From the NCBI GenBank assembly GCA_007693955.1, contig RECR01000079.1:1-51432 (forward strand): a stretch of 51,432 bases of DNA. The letters are read 5' to 3'. The stretch's first letter is position 1; each line of letters begins with the position of its first letter. The stretch comes from Gloeocapsa sp. DLM2.Bin57. GTDB lineage: Bacteria; Cyanobacteriota; Cyanobacteriia; Cyanobacteriales; Gloeocapsaceae. A program made the position numbers and the translations under genes. Below, piece after piece: positions 1 through 7,952 of this stretch. Under the pieces are notes generated by a model that saw only the letters and a list, made by a program, of their open reading frames with translations, searched no databases and had not been told where the DNA came from.

Positions 1-49
1 CACGTGGCTACGGACCACGGTGTCGGGGGTTCGAATCCCTCCTGGCCCG
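1..49 (+). tRNA. trnR-ACG: tRNA-Arg(ACG), 3' part
   Basis: The window opens inside a tRNA. The anticodon stem CGTGG/CCACG encloses a seven-base loop with anticodon ACG at 10-12. A five-base variable loop, a T arm with GGGGG/CCCTC around TTCGAAT (30-36) and the acceptor strand CTGGCCC with discriminator G at 49 follow. No CCA is encoded. A run of T follows directly and may serve as terminator. The D arm and 5' acceptor strand lie outside the window. Confidence 0.93.
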
Positions 50-122
50 TTTTTTAGGTATATATGGTGCTAAACCTTTACTTTGAGTTCTGCGATTGCG
101 ATCTACTCAATAATCACTTCGG

Positions 123-368
123 TCAAAAAACACCTTGAAACCCTTTTTCCCGAGGGGCTTTTTGAGCAAAGGTTAGCAGTTTTGTATATCCATTTTTTGC
201 AGCAATCTTTTGAATTAAATAGTCAGAAAAATCAGCTTGCCCTTGTTCGTAGGATCTCAGGGCTTTGAGGCAAAAATCAAAATTTTCAATGTTAAAAGCC
301 GATACAGAGAGAATTGTCTGGAGAGTTGCCTGTCTATCGCTTTTGTCAATTTTAAGACAGGGAGACAA
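123..368 (-). pseudogene. VapC-type PIN-domain toxin remnant (C-terminal part)
   Basis: The 81 codons open to a stop match the C-terminal half of a PIN-domain RNase toxin: an F..CL.AL..Y..G.ADFSDYLI block, then a GYTKLLTF...AP segment ending in F. In family members the late segment usually reads TFDKKA; here it is TFAQKA, so an acidic metal ligand is missing. The N-terminal part with the first catalytic Asp (DTN motif) is absent; the upstream frame runs into a stop after about 14 codons, and the only start is a TTG. No antitoxin gene is visible next to it. I read this as a decayed toxin left beside tRNA-Arg. Its identity rests on the D-F-x-D-Y-L-I block and is moderately sure. Confidence 0.55.
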
Positions 369-463
369 AGTACGTAATACGTCTGAATGTTTTTAGGTTG
401 CATAAAACTAAAATGAGTACCCCTCCTCTTACCTCTTCCATGAATGCCTAATTTTTCAATCTT

Positions 464-1393
464 CTATTCTCTCTTCTCTGTGCGTAGCGCTATATTAGGA
501 CAATGTTGTACCAGGTAATAAGGTTTATCTTTGGTATATAGAGGGTCGAGAATACTAATATAACGACTAGTCATAATATTATGCCAATCTCTAGTAATTA
601 GTTGTAAAAATAGGGGCTGATCTGAGTTAAAATGCTTTTGGACTCCTAACCCTCTACGCATAAACAACCAGAGTAATTTTTTGACCTGCCAAAATAAACT
701 TGGTTGAGAGTATTTAGCATAAGTTTCTTGATAAAGTTGCTTATATTTTTCTTGTTTAACTAATAATTGTTGATATTCAGGAGAATCTTTACTTTCTCCC
801 CAGTTACGATAGTGATGAATAGCGATCGCTTTAGTATAGGCTAAATCATAACCTAGAAAGAGGACTTTAGCGGTTAAATCTGGATCTATTCCATAGTCGC
901 GAAATTCTTCAGAAAATCCTCCTACCGCTTTTAAAACTTTGGTGGGCAACATCCCCTGATTAACATTTAAAATACCTATACTAGATACACCCCCAATATA
1001 GGGACAATCTGCAAATGGACCTTGTTGATCTTGGGTTTTTAAGGCTACCATACCTAGATTAGGATTATCTTTTAAAATCTCAACCGCTACATCTAAACCC
1101 TGATTAACGATAACATTATCATCACTTAACCAACAAACATAGGGAGTATTAATCTTAGCAAAAACATCATTATAAGCTTTAGCTTGACCGAGTTTTTCAC
1201 CGACAAAAATAGGGATAATTGTTTCAGAAGCGATACTTTCTAAATAGGCTATTGTCCCATCTGTTGAACCTGCGTCGGTGATATAAACTTGATAAGGTGT
1301 GGCGGTTTCTGCTTGAATACTATCTATAGCTTTTTGCAGTAAATCTAATCGGTTATAAGTTCCTAAAACTATTGATAATTCTATGTTATTCAT
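464..1393 (-). CDS. family 2 glycosyltransferase
   Basis: This is a GT-A fold, GT2-type transferase of about 309 residues. The N-terminus has the nucleotide-sugar binding start LSIVLGTYNR and the DAGSTDGT segment, followed by a DxD-like WLSDDN near residue 93. It would transfer a sugar from a nucleotide donor, on the cytoplasmic side, during assembly of a surface polysaccharide. The ATG at 1393 overlaps the stop of the preceding gene as ATGA, which favours this start over a TTG two codons upstream. It is the last gene of a five-gene minus-strand operon. Its last codons (IALRTEKRE) are encoded by a dispersed repeat, GTGCGTAGCGCTATAT, found again at 6335-6350, so the present C-terminus may have been created by repeat insertion. 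The acceptor and donor cannot be told from sequence. Confidence 0.85.
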   Translation of the reverse strand: MNNIELSIVLGTYNRLDLLQKAIDSIQAETATPYQVYITDAGSTDGTIAYLESIASETIIPIFVGEKLGQAKAYNDVFAKINTPYVCWLSDDNVIVNQGLDVAVEILKDNPNLGMVALKTQDQQGPFADCPYIGGVSSIGILNVNQGMLPTKVLKAVGGFSEEFRDYGIDPDLTAKVLFLGYDLAYTKAIAIHHYRNWGESKDSPEYQQLLVKQEKYKQLYQETYAKYSQPSLFWQVKKLLWLFMRRGLGVQKHFNSDQPLFLQLITRDWHNIMTSRYISILDPLYTKDKPYYLVQHCPNIALRTEKRE

Positions 1394-2343
1394 AACCAAT
1401 TTTTCTCCGCAGTGCGATCGCTATCTTGATAATCTAGAGTTATTTTGTCGCGCAATTCTTGCCAATGGGGATGATAATAGATATTGTGCCAACGTTTGAG
1501 ATAGACATCGCGATCGTAGTCTAACACAGCATTATTACTTTGTCTGACTTCCTCAGAGGGGTCATAATAATGTTCAACAAAAGCCCCGGGACAATCTACA
1601 ATTTCATAACCATCTAACCACATTTTCAGACACAAATCACTATCTGCCTTATAAAAGATATACTGATTTTCTTCTACCCAACCTACTGTTGCTAAAGCTT
1701 CTCTAAGGTACATTCCGTGATTAATAGCTAATTTACCTCCTAGAGAAGTTTGTACATAGTATTGTTGTTCATCGGGCCAATTACGGAAATAAAAAGCGAC
1801 TCCACCCACTTGACGGTTAGCTTTTTCCATTTCTGCAAACTTATCTAAGCCAAGATTAACCGCATTAGGAAGTAAGAGACAATCATCGCTAATCATCAGG
1901 ATATACTTACCTTGGGCAATTTTAAAGCCCAAATTCATAAAATAACCCCAACTACGACGTTGGATAGGTTGACCGCGAAATTCACCGCGATTGTGCTGTA
2001 CAATAGTAATTATATCCTTTTGTTGGATTAACCATTCTAAAGCCCCATCAGTAGATCCGCCATCAATGACGATTATTTCATGGGGCACTTTAATCTGATT
2101 ATTACGAACACTATCGATCGCTTTTTCTAGGAAATTACGGCGATTATAACTACCAATCACCACAGACACCACCGCTTGACTTGGTCTCTCCATGACAGGT
2201 TTAATAAGTTGTTGTTGGGAACGTTGCTGGAAAACTTCCCGGCATTTTTGCCAATCCTCGGGTGATACAGGTGGTTTAGGGGCAAAAACCTGTTTAATCC
2301 TCCATTTTAAGCTACCCAAAAGCCCTAGATTCATCCTAATCAT
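1390..2343 (-). CDS. family 2 glycosyltransferase
   Basis: A second GT2-type enzyme of 317 residues. After a basic N-terminal tail of about 55 residues it shows the GT-A start VVSVVIGSYNRR, the IDGGSTDGA segment and a catalytic-site SDDC near residue 150. The C-terminal half has the W-VEE---F-YKADSDL segment that often carries the catalytic base in GT2 proteins. It probably adds a sugar to the same glycan as its neighbours. The start at 2343 overlaps the end of the upstream gene by eight bases, and an ATG three codons further in is also possible. The downstream GT2 gene begins on its stop codon (ATGA), so the two are probably translationally coupled. The proteins share only the family-wide motifs, so they are not a recent duplication. 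Confidence 0.85.
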   Translation of the reverse strand: MIRMNLGLLGSLKWRIKQVFAPKPPVSPEDWQKCREVFQQRSQQQLIKPVMERPSQAVVSVVIGSYNRRNFLEKAIDSVRNNQIKVPHEIIVIDGGSTDGALEWLIQQKDIITIVQHNRGEFRGQPIQRRSWGYFMNLGFKIAQGKYILMISDDCLLLPNAVNLGLDKFAEMEKANRQVGGVAFYFRNWPDEQQYYVQTSLGGKLAINHGMYLREALATVGWVEENQYIFYKADSDLCLKMWLDGYEIVDCPGAFVEHYYDPSEEVRQSNNAVLDYDRDVYLKRWHNIYYHPHWQELRDKITLDYQDSDRTAEKNWL

Positions 2344-4024
2344 CTATTCCTAATTTTTCAGCAGGATAAATAAAGGGAGACTCGGTGAGAATTCCTTCAC
2401 AGATAACATCTAAACCTGGGTCAACACTAGGTAATAATTGATCTAGATTAGCCACATTAATTCTATAGGGTGGTTTTCCAGGAACAGGCTGCATTAATTT
2501 TATAGGTATCATACGTCTAAAAAAGAAATGATAAGCGTATTTGCGCGCCCTCATCAAAGTTTCTGAGGTTAATTTTTGCTTAAGGGGTAAGGTATCGAGA
2601 GTAGTAAAATAAGCTTCAGGAGTAGGAGGATCAAGAGTAATTCCCTTTCCTTTAATCCAAGCTTCCCCACCGACGATTACAGGTATCCCAAAGCTAGTTA
2701 ACTCCACTCCTGTTTTAGTTCCATAGATAATCACCGAGTCACATTGCAACATCGCCGCGTAAGTACTAACGGGACTTTCTGGAGGGATAATAAAGACATT
2801 AGGGGGTAATTGAGACCAAACTTTGTTAATTTCGGGTAATAAAGGTTGTCGAGAAGGGAGAGTACCCCGAATTTCAGCCGGGTGAATCCGAATTAATAAT
2901 TGTAAATCCTGACGTTGAGAAAAATATTTAATCGTTGCTAATACCCAACTCAGCATATTGGGAAAAGCATTAGCCCGATAATGTAATTGTGCATCCCACA
3001 TAACATTAGTAAGTAAGCCAATGATGGGTTTTGTTAAATCTAAACCTATTTCTTGGGCTATTTTTTCTATCTCTGCGTCGGGTTTTTCGTGAAACCAAAT
3101 CCAATCACGACTCCCGGACCAACGACTACGAAGATAAGCGATAATTTGTGCTTCCATCGTCTCATTCCAGGGTAAGTCTGACCAAGTTTCTACTGGTTCT
3201 GATAACATCGTCTGATGATAAGTGTCGCCATGACTAAAGATAAAGCATTTTTTACGATAAGCTACATTCCAGTTAACTACCCTGACTGGTTGAATATCTC
3301 CATGGGGTTGACGACAAACCTCACCAATTATCCCATGGGGTAGATAAATACCATGATTAAAACAAGCTACCTCAAATTGATGTTGTTGTAAGAGATTATT
3401 AGTAGCCTGGGCTGTTAATATAGCACCTTCAAAATAACGGCGTACTATTACTTCGCTATGGGGTTCATTTTCCAGATTACCACTAGCAAAATAGCGTAAT
3501 GCACCAGCGTAGGCGTGTTCCCCAATTTGCCAATTATTTAAGCAATAAGCGGGAATTTCTGTTAGGGGTATAGTTTGGGCGATCGCTTTAGCTTTTTCCT
3601 TTTCTGTTTCACTTACCAACTCGCTATAGCGATGAATCTGTAACCCCAAAGGTTCATAAAATTTTCTTCCCGCTTGATAACAATCCTTACATTTAACCGT
3701 CTTTAACTGATAATTTTCGATAACCGTTTCAGGAATATCTATTTTTTGTAGATTCAAACAAGCGGGTAAAAATTCATCGCATAATAAAATATGTACTTTA
3801 GCCCCTCGCAGAGTCAATGCTACTGCTAAGAGACTTTCTGGTAGAGACATTGGTAAAAGTCCTCCCACAGAAGTAGCAATTAACACATCTGTAGTTGCTT
3901 TTTGTTTAGCTTCTTCCCAGAGAGTCGGATTAGTTGTTAATATTCCCTCCCAATCGGGCCAATTAACTACCTTAGTAGGTTCAGGTTTACGAATCAGAGA
4001 TTTTAATTTAGTCCATAGTGACAC
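2336..4024 (-). CDS. capsule polysaccharide synthesis-type protein (GT-B-like)
   Basis: The 562-residue protein resembles the capsule polysaccharide biosynthesis (KpsS/LipB-like) group, which uses a GT-B-type fold. Visible features are a Rossmann-like N-terminus that follows a SVGGLLPMSLPESLLAVAL stretch, a CKDCYQAGR cysteine pair, and a C-terminal nucleotide-binding-like half with LLIRIHPAE, PESPVSTYAAMLQCDSVIIYGT and TGVELTSFGIPVIVGG. The last pattern matches the donor-binding region of GT-B enzymes. It probably initiates or extends a surface glycan. The start is GTG (positions 4024-4022) with GGAG about eleven bases upstream; the upstream GT4 gene ends 15 bases away. The next gene starts before this one ends. 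The precise reaction is unknown. Confidence 0.7.
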   Translation of the reverse strand: MSLWTKLKSLIRKPEPTKVVNWPDWEGILTTNPTLWEEAKQKATTDVLIATSVGGLLPMSLPESLLAVALTLRGAKVHILLCDEFLPACLNLQKIDIPETVIENYQLKTVKCKDCYQAGRKFYEPLGLQIHRYSELVSETEKEKAKAIAQTIPLTEIPAYCLNNWQIGEHAYAGALRYFASGNLENEPHSEVIVRRYFEGAILTAQATNNLLQQHQFEVACFNHGIYLPHGIIGEVCRQPHGDIQPVRVVNWNVAYRKKCFIFSHGDTYHQTMLSEPVETWSDLPWNETMEAQIIAYLRSRWSGSRDWIWFHEKPDAEIEKIAQEIGLDLTKPIIGLLTNVMWDAQLHYRANAFPNMLSWVLATIKYFSQRQDLQLLIRIHPAEIRGTLPSRQPLLPEINKVWSQLPPNVFIIPPESPVSTYAAMLQCDSVIIYGTKTGVELTSFGIPVIVGGEAWIKGKGITLDPPTPEAYFTTLDTLPLKQKLTSETLMRARKYAYHFFFRRMIPIKLMQPVPGKPPYRINVANLDQLLPSVDPGLDVICEGILTESPFIYPAEKLGIDD

Positions 4025-4039
4025 GATTTAGTTATCTCC

Positions 4040-5131
4040 CTAAAGCTGTTGATATGCTTCTAAGGTTAGTTTAGCCGTTTTTTGCCAAGAGAATAGTTTA
4101 GCGCGTTCTTTGCCATTTTGGATTAATTCTTGACGCAGAGTGTTATCTTCTACCACTGTAGTTAAAGCTATAGCTAATCCTTCTACAGAATTAGTCTCAA
4201 AAAAGATAGCGTTATCTCCTACTACTTCAGGAAGAGAAGACACAGGAGAACAAATCACAGGACAATTACACTCCATCGCTTCTAATAATGGTAACCCAAA
4301 ACCTTCATAAGAACTAGTATAGACTAAGGCTACGGCTTGTTGATATAATGTTTTTAAGACTGTATCATCTCCAGCTAAATAGCTAAAATTATCTAGTAAA
4401 TTATGTTCGGCTATAAGAGTTTTTTCTGTACTGGTAAAATCACTTGTTCCCCCAAAACAAATTACTCGAAAGTTATTATTTAAATAATCATTTTGCGCAA
4501 AAGCTTTAACTAAAATCTCAAAATTTTTATACTTTGATCTCGTCCCCACGTATAAGAAGTAGGGTTTACCTTTATTTAATTCTGGTAAGGGTTTAGATAT
4601 AATTTCTCCGATACGTGTAGCCCAAGGAGTCAAGACAATTTTCTTTCTATCTACTGCTAGGATTTCTTCTAAATCTTGTTGGGTATTGAGGGAGTTAACT
4701 AAGATTAAATCAGCTTTAGCTACTAGTTCTTTTTTAGCTGCTATTTGGGGTTGAAATCTCGTTAAATCTGAGAGGAACTTTTCCAAAATCATGTCATGAA
4801 TAGTAATGACTAATTTTTGAGCCTTAACTACCTCTAACAAACTAGTATCATAATAACTAGGATGATATAATTCTTGTTGTTTACTAGTGAGGTTAAATAG
4901 TTGCCAACCAATTTGATTAAGTTTAGGTTGATTTCCTCCCGCAAAAGACCAATAACGACTCAATCGCTGTTGAAAGTCACTAATATCATAACCGTCTTTA
5001 TGCCAACCCCGATACCAACTTATCTCACAATCAGAAAATAGAGATAATTCTCGCATTAACTCCACAAAAATACGAGAAATTCCCCCGAATCTTTGCAGAG
5101 TGAACATAGTATGGTCATAGAGGATTTTCAT
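4040..5131 (-). CDS. family 4 (group 1) glycosyltransferase
   Basis: This GT-B fold retaining transferase of 363 residues shows the N-terminal start ILYDHTMFTLQRFGGISR with a glycine-rich loop, a linker around PWATR, and the C-terminal donor domain with FLYVGTRSKYKN. The E-x7-E pair of GT4 enzymes is seen in YEGFGLPLLEA, followed by CNCPVICSPVSSLPEVVGDNAIFF. It would transfer a hexose from an NDP-sugar during surface glycan assembly. The ATG at 5131 overlaps the sulfotransferase stop as TAATG, so that start is preferred to a TTG two codons upstream. It lies second in the operon, which is consistent with a role on the glycan that the first gene product sulfates. Confidence 0.88.
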   Translation of the reverse strand: MKILYDHTMFTLQRFGGISRIFVELMRELSLFSDCEISWYRGWHKDGYDISDFQQRLSRYWSFAGGNQPKLNQIGWQLFNLTSKQQELYHPSYYDTSLLEVVKAQKLVITIHDMILEKFLSDLTRFQPQIAAKKELVAKADLILVNSLNTQQDLEEILAVDRKKIVLTPWATRIGEIISKPLPELNKGKPYFLYVGTRSKYKNFEILVKAFAQNDYLNNNFRVICFGGTSDFTSTEKTLIAEHNLLDNFSYLAGDDTVLKTLYQQAVALVYTSSYEGFGLPLLEAMECNCPVICSPVSSLPEVVGDNAIFFETNSVEGLAIALTTVVEDNTLRQELIQNGKERAKLFSWQKTAKLTLEAYQQL

Positions 5132-6075
5132 TAACAAGTATATCCTAATTTAGCTAAATCAATCCCAATGATTTGGCTAGTTTTTTGATTACTTTCTTGA
5201 TAATAAGTCCCTACTGTTTCTTTAACATAGTTTTTAACTTTCTTTTCCACTGAATCATGGATTTTTTTAGGGATAAATGGGTCAGCAACTTCGGCTAGTT
5301 TATAATTTATTCTAAAGATTAAACTACTAAGATAAGAATTATTTCTCAGCAAAGATATAGGAGAATTAAGTATTCTTAAGATAGTTAACTTACCTCCCTT
5401 TAAACCAACGTTTTTAGTTTCTTCATTATTAATTTCTCGTTCAGATATTTTTAAAAAATTATAGATATTTTTAAAGAAAATGCTTTTATCTTTAATCAGT
5501 ATTTCTAGAGGTAAAACCAGAACATTTTCTGGAGTAAAAACCTGTTGATATTTCTCGATTAATTCGTCAAATTTAAGGTTTTCTAAATTACCTACAGTAG
5601 GATGTTTAGTGATATTTTTATCCCCAGTGTTAATAAACTCTTCGATAGTTAAACTATGTCCCATAATTAACATTTGTCTATAAGCTGAAACTAACATAGA
5701 CTTTTGTTCTCTAATCATAATTAGTACTTTGGCATTAGGAAACACACAGTGTAATCTTTCTGGTATTTCCCTAGGTAAAGAAGGAGTATAATTAGGAGGA
5801 GTGAAGAAAAAACAACCACTTAAAAACTCGTTAGAAAGAACGGGTATAAGTTGTTCATCTATTGTTGTCAAAGGAGGTAGGAAAAAATCAGCAGCAGCTG
5901 TTTGGGAAAAAACATCACAATTAATGAATAAATCAGTAGCTTTGTTACAGAGTCCTTCTTGATTTAACCAGGGAACGCAAAAACCAGTATTTTGATTATT
6001 AAAAATATCAGCTTGTAGCCAACTTGAAGCGGTTTTAGGATAACCAATATGAATTAGAAGAGGTAAATCACTCAT
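5131..6075 (-). CDS. PAPS-dependent sulfotransferase family protein
   Basis: The 314-residue protein has the two PAPS-binding signatures of sulfotransferases. Near the N-terminus, IGYPKTASSWLQ is the 5'-phosphosulfate loop with its lysine. In the middle, MIREQKSMLVSAYRQML matches the 3'-phosphate binding R and S pair. It should transfer sulfate from 3'-phosphoadenylyl sulfate to a hydroxyl or amino group, most probably of a sugar because four glycan genes follow. It has no signal peptide, so it acts in the cytoplasm. It is the first gene of the operon, with a plausible promoter ending about 30 bases upstream. Many cyanobacterial exopolysaccharides are sulfated; this operon is a candidate for making one. 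The acceptor is not known. Confidence 0.8.
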   Translation of the reverse strand: MSDLPLLIHIGYPKTASSWLQADIFNNQNTGFCVPWLNQEGLCNKATDLFINCDVFSQTAAADFFLPPLTTIDEQLIPVLSNEFLSGCFFFTPPNYTPSLPREIPERLHCVFPNAKVLIMIREQKSMLVSAYRQMLIMGHSLTIEEFINTGDKNITKHPTVGNLENLKFDELIEKYQQVFTPENVLVLPLEILIKDKSIFFKNIYNFLKISEREINNEETKNVGLKGGKLTILRILNSPISLLRNNSYLSSLIFRINYKLAEVADPFIPKKIHDSVEKKVKNYVKETVGTYYQESNQKTSQIIGIDLAKLGYTC

Positions 6076-6105
6076 TTAGATGTTCAACAAAGATAGTCAT
6101 CAATA

Positions 6106-6134
6106 TCTAAACACGCTTATTAAAGGTTTGTCAA
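6106..6134 (-). promoter_or_regulatory. predicted promoter of the glycan/sulfotransferase operon
   Basis: On the minus strand a perfect TTGACA (6134-6129) is followed after 17 bases by TTTAGA (6111-6106), about 30 bases before the sulfotransferase ATG. The -35 box overlaps an inverted repeat AATGC-TTTT-GCATT (6133-6146), which could be an operator. The -10 match is weak, so this is a prediction only. Confidence 0.35.
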
Positions 6135-6497
6135 TGCTTTTGCATTACAAAAAAATGATAACCATACCAGTTATGATCTAGCAGTACGCATCCGGAGTGT
6201 TTGACATTTTCAAGTCCTGAAACCTATATTAGGTGGAACGGTGGAACGGTTTTAGGTGCTGTTATTCCTATATATCATACTTTATGAATGCCTCTTGCCT
6301 TTTGCCTTCCTCTGCATGAGTGCATGAATGCAAGAGTGCGTAGCGCTATATGTAAGGTAAATGCCGAGAGGGCCTCTGATACAGATCTTCGATGACTAAC
6401 ATAATCATTTTTCCTAAACCTAAATCAGTGCTATATAAGATTTAGAAATCTGGCGCACCATGTGGCGTATCGCTTCGAAATCCTCTTCCTGCACTTC
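6135..6497. repeat. non-coding stretch with dispersed repeats
   Basis: No gene was found here. The stretch holds pieces of repeats seen elsewhere in the window. TAGCAGTACGCATCC...GACATT (from 6180) resembles the left end of the element at 51198. The block at 6230-6290 (TTAGGTGGAACGG...TTCCTATATATCATACT) has a close copy at 13202-13247. GTGCGTAGCGCTATAT at 6335-6350 is identical to 480-495. GGAACGGT occurs twice in tandem at 6236-6251. These look like dispersed intergenic repeats rather than regulatory sites of the neighbours. Confidence 0.55.
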
Positions 6498-6521
6498 CTA
6501 TGAGTTTTTTGATATAATTAA

Positions 6522-6594
6522 TACCCCCAAGGGAATTCGAATCCCTGTCGCCTCCGTGAAAGGGAGGTGTCCTAGTCCTCTAGACGATGGGGGC
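6522..6594 (-). tRNA. trnE-TTC: tRNA-Glu(TTC)
   Basis: Read on the minus strand, 73 bases fold as a full tRNA. The acceptor stem is GCCCCCA/TGGGGGT with a terminal G-U pair; the anticodon stem is CCTCC/GGAGG around CTTTCAC, giving anticodon TTC at 6558-6560. The T loop is TTCGAAT and the discriminator is A; no CCA is encoded. It closely follows the conserved cyanobacterial/plastid tRNA-Glu. Besides translation, this tRNA supplies the glutamate used for tetrapyrrole synthesis through glutamyl-tRNA reductase. Confidence 0.97.
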
Positions 6595-6614
6595 TTGTCT
6601 TGCACACCTTTATT

Positions 6615-6643
6615 AATATAGGCTATTTTAAAAAAGATGTCAA
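6615..6643 (-). promoter_or_regulatory. near-consensus promoter of tRNA-Glu
   Basis: On the minus strand a perfect TTGACA (6643-6638) and TATATT (6620-6615) are separated by exactly 17 bases. The predicted start, near 6608, lies about 14 bases before the mature tRNA 5' end at 6594. This fits a strong, constitutive sigma-70-type promoter for a stable RNA. Confidence 0.75.
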
Positions 6644-6667
6644 GAGTTTTGCTAAAAATTTTTTTGA

Positions 6668-7213
6668 TTATTTTCCGTGTCTCCATTGAGAGAGTAAAGC
6701 TTGAGTTTTCGGATCAAGACTGTTAACTAAAAAACGCCCTTTGGGGTTATTCCTAGGGCGATTTTTTCTTTTTACTTGAGAAGCAGTAGCTTCTACTTCT
6801 AGTTTAAATTTTTCTGCGGAAAACCATTCAGCACCATAACCAACCGCAGTTAGTCTCTGGGCTCGATCTGATGTAGCTACAATCAGACGAGGAATGGTAG
6901 GAAGATGAGCACGGCTAAAAGCTGCACAAATCCTCTCTATATAGGTGTCTGCTGTTTGAGCAAAAGCAGTATAATAAACCGATACATTTGCTCCATGTTG
7001 TTCTTTTTGTTTAGGTGTTCTCTGTAAATGAGAATCAAAGATAATCTCAGTTTTCAAACCCTGGTAAACGCTATAGTCAATGATGATGCCAATTAAATCT
7101 TGACGAGCTGATTCTAAACCATCGCGATCGCGTGTTCTCTGGAGATTTTGCCAAGCACCAATGATGTTGTAACCGTCAACTAAGAGCAACGGTTGTCTAG
7201 TTGAGTAATTCAT
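6668..7213 (-). CDS. NYN-domain ribonuclease, YacP/Rae1 type
   Basis: The 181-residue protein opens with LLLVDGYNIIGAW, the first acidic motif of the NYN/PIN-like fold, and continues with IIFDSH and a third acidic cluster ADTYIERI, then IVATSDRAQR. These four blocks hold the metal-binding Asp residues of the YacP family (PF05991), whose Bacillus member Rae1 cuts mRNA on the ribosome. The C-terminal tail is basic (KRKNRPRNNPKG), suited to RNA binding. It stands alone between tRNA-Glu and the ATPase gene. RNA cleavage is expected from the family; the target in cyanobacteria is not known. Confidence 0.82.
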   Translation of the reverse strand: MNYSTRQPLLLVDGYNIIGAWQNLQRTRDRDGLESARQDLIGIIIDYSVYQGLKTEIIFDSHLQRTPKQKEQHGANVSVYYTAFAQTADTYIERICAAFSRAHLPTIPRLIVATSDRAQRLTAVGYGAEWFSAEKFKLEVEATASQVKRKNRPRNNPKGRFLVNSLDPKTQALLSQWRHGK

Positions 7214-7274
7214 AGTATTTGCAGATTATATAATAGTTATTTAAAACTCTGATTCTGCAATCTTAACAAAAATT

Positions 7275-7952
7275 TTAGGATTCTAGAGCCGTAATTTGGA
7301 TCATGCGCTGTTTGAGGGGTTGAGGATCGCCTTGAGCGATCACACGACCATCTGCTAGTAAAAAAGCTCCGTCACAATAATCTAATTCTTCGAGACGATG
7401 AGTCACCCAAAGAGCAGTCAGACCATGAGTTTTAACTAAATTACGCACTCCGGCGACTAATTCTAACTGTGTATCCCCATCTAATAAAGCGGTAGGCTCA
7501 TCTAACAGTAAAACTTGACAATGACGAGCGATCGCCCCTGCAATAGCGATACGTTGTTTTTGCCCTCCACTGAGAGCGTAGATAGGGCGAGTTTCTAAGT
7601 GTAACAGATTAACTGCAGTGAGAGCCTCCCTTACCCTAGCTTGGGTTTGAGAGATAGATAAATTCTCCTCTACTAACCCAAAAGCGATATCAGCAGCTAC
7701 AGTAGGCATAACCAACTGATGATCGGGGTTTTGAAAGACAAAACCGAGGGGTTTAATAGTAGCCAACTCTCCGTGATCAGGTGTTAAAAGCCCACCCAAC
7801 AGACGTAATAAAGTTGATTTGCCACTACCATTATTACCCAACAGCATCCAAAACTCACCTTGAGGAACTTGTAAAGAACAAGAGTCTAACACCTTTGCTC
7901 CCTGATACCAACTGAAGCTGAGATTCTTAACTGTTATACCCGGATTTTTCAT
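7275..7952 (-). CDS. ECF-type ABC transporter ATPase (CbiO/EcfA-like)
   Basis: The 225-residue ATPase has a Walker A GNNGSGKST (residues 39-47), a Q-loop VFQNPDHQ near 72-79, the signature LSGGQKQR, Walker B LLLDEPTA and the switch His in WVTHRLEEL. The VFQNP-x-HQ form of the Q-loop is typical of energy-coupling-factor ATPases. It would power uptake of a vitamin or metal together with an EcfT membrane protein and an S component, none of which is next to it. A second, unlinked ATPase of the same type lies at 45320-45964. Plant chloroplasts have a similar split pair of CbiO-like proteins (ABCI10/ABCI11), so this may be the cyanobacterial counterpart; that link is inference. The ATG overlaps the upstream stop as TAATG, so the two genes are co-transcribed. 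Confidence 0.82.
   Translation of the reverse strand: MKNPGITVKNLSFSWYQGAKVLDSCSLQVPQGEFWMLLGNNGSGKSTLLRLLGGLLTPDHGELATIKPLGFVFQNPDHQLVMPTVAADIAFGLVEENLSISQTQARVREALTAVNLLHLETRPIYALSGGQKQRIAIAGAIARHCQVLLLDEPTALLDGDTQLELVAGVRNLVKTHGLTALWVTHRLEELDYCDGAFLLADGRVIAQGDPQPLKQRMIQITALES

Noticed and set aside
123-268. Plus-strand 61-codon frame at 83-268
   Set aside because: It is antisense to the better supported PIN-domain remnant and resembles no protein.
6498-6686. 62-codon open reading frame across tRNA-Glu
   Set aside because: It runs through the tRNA on the same strand and through its promoter; it is a chance frame.
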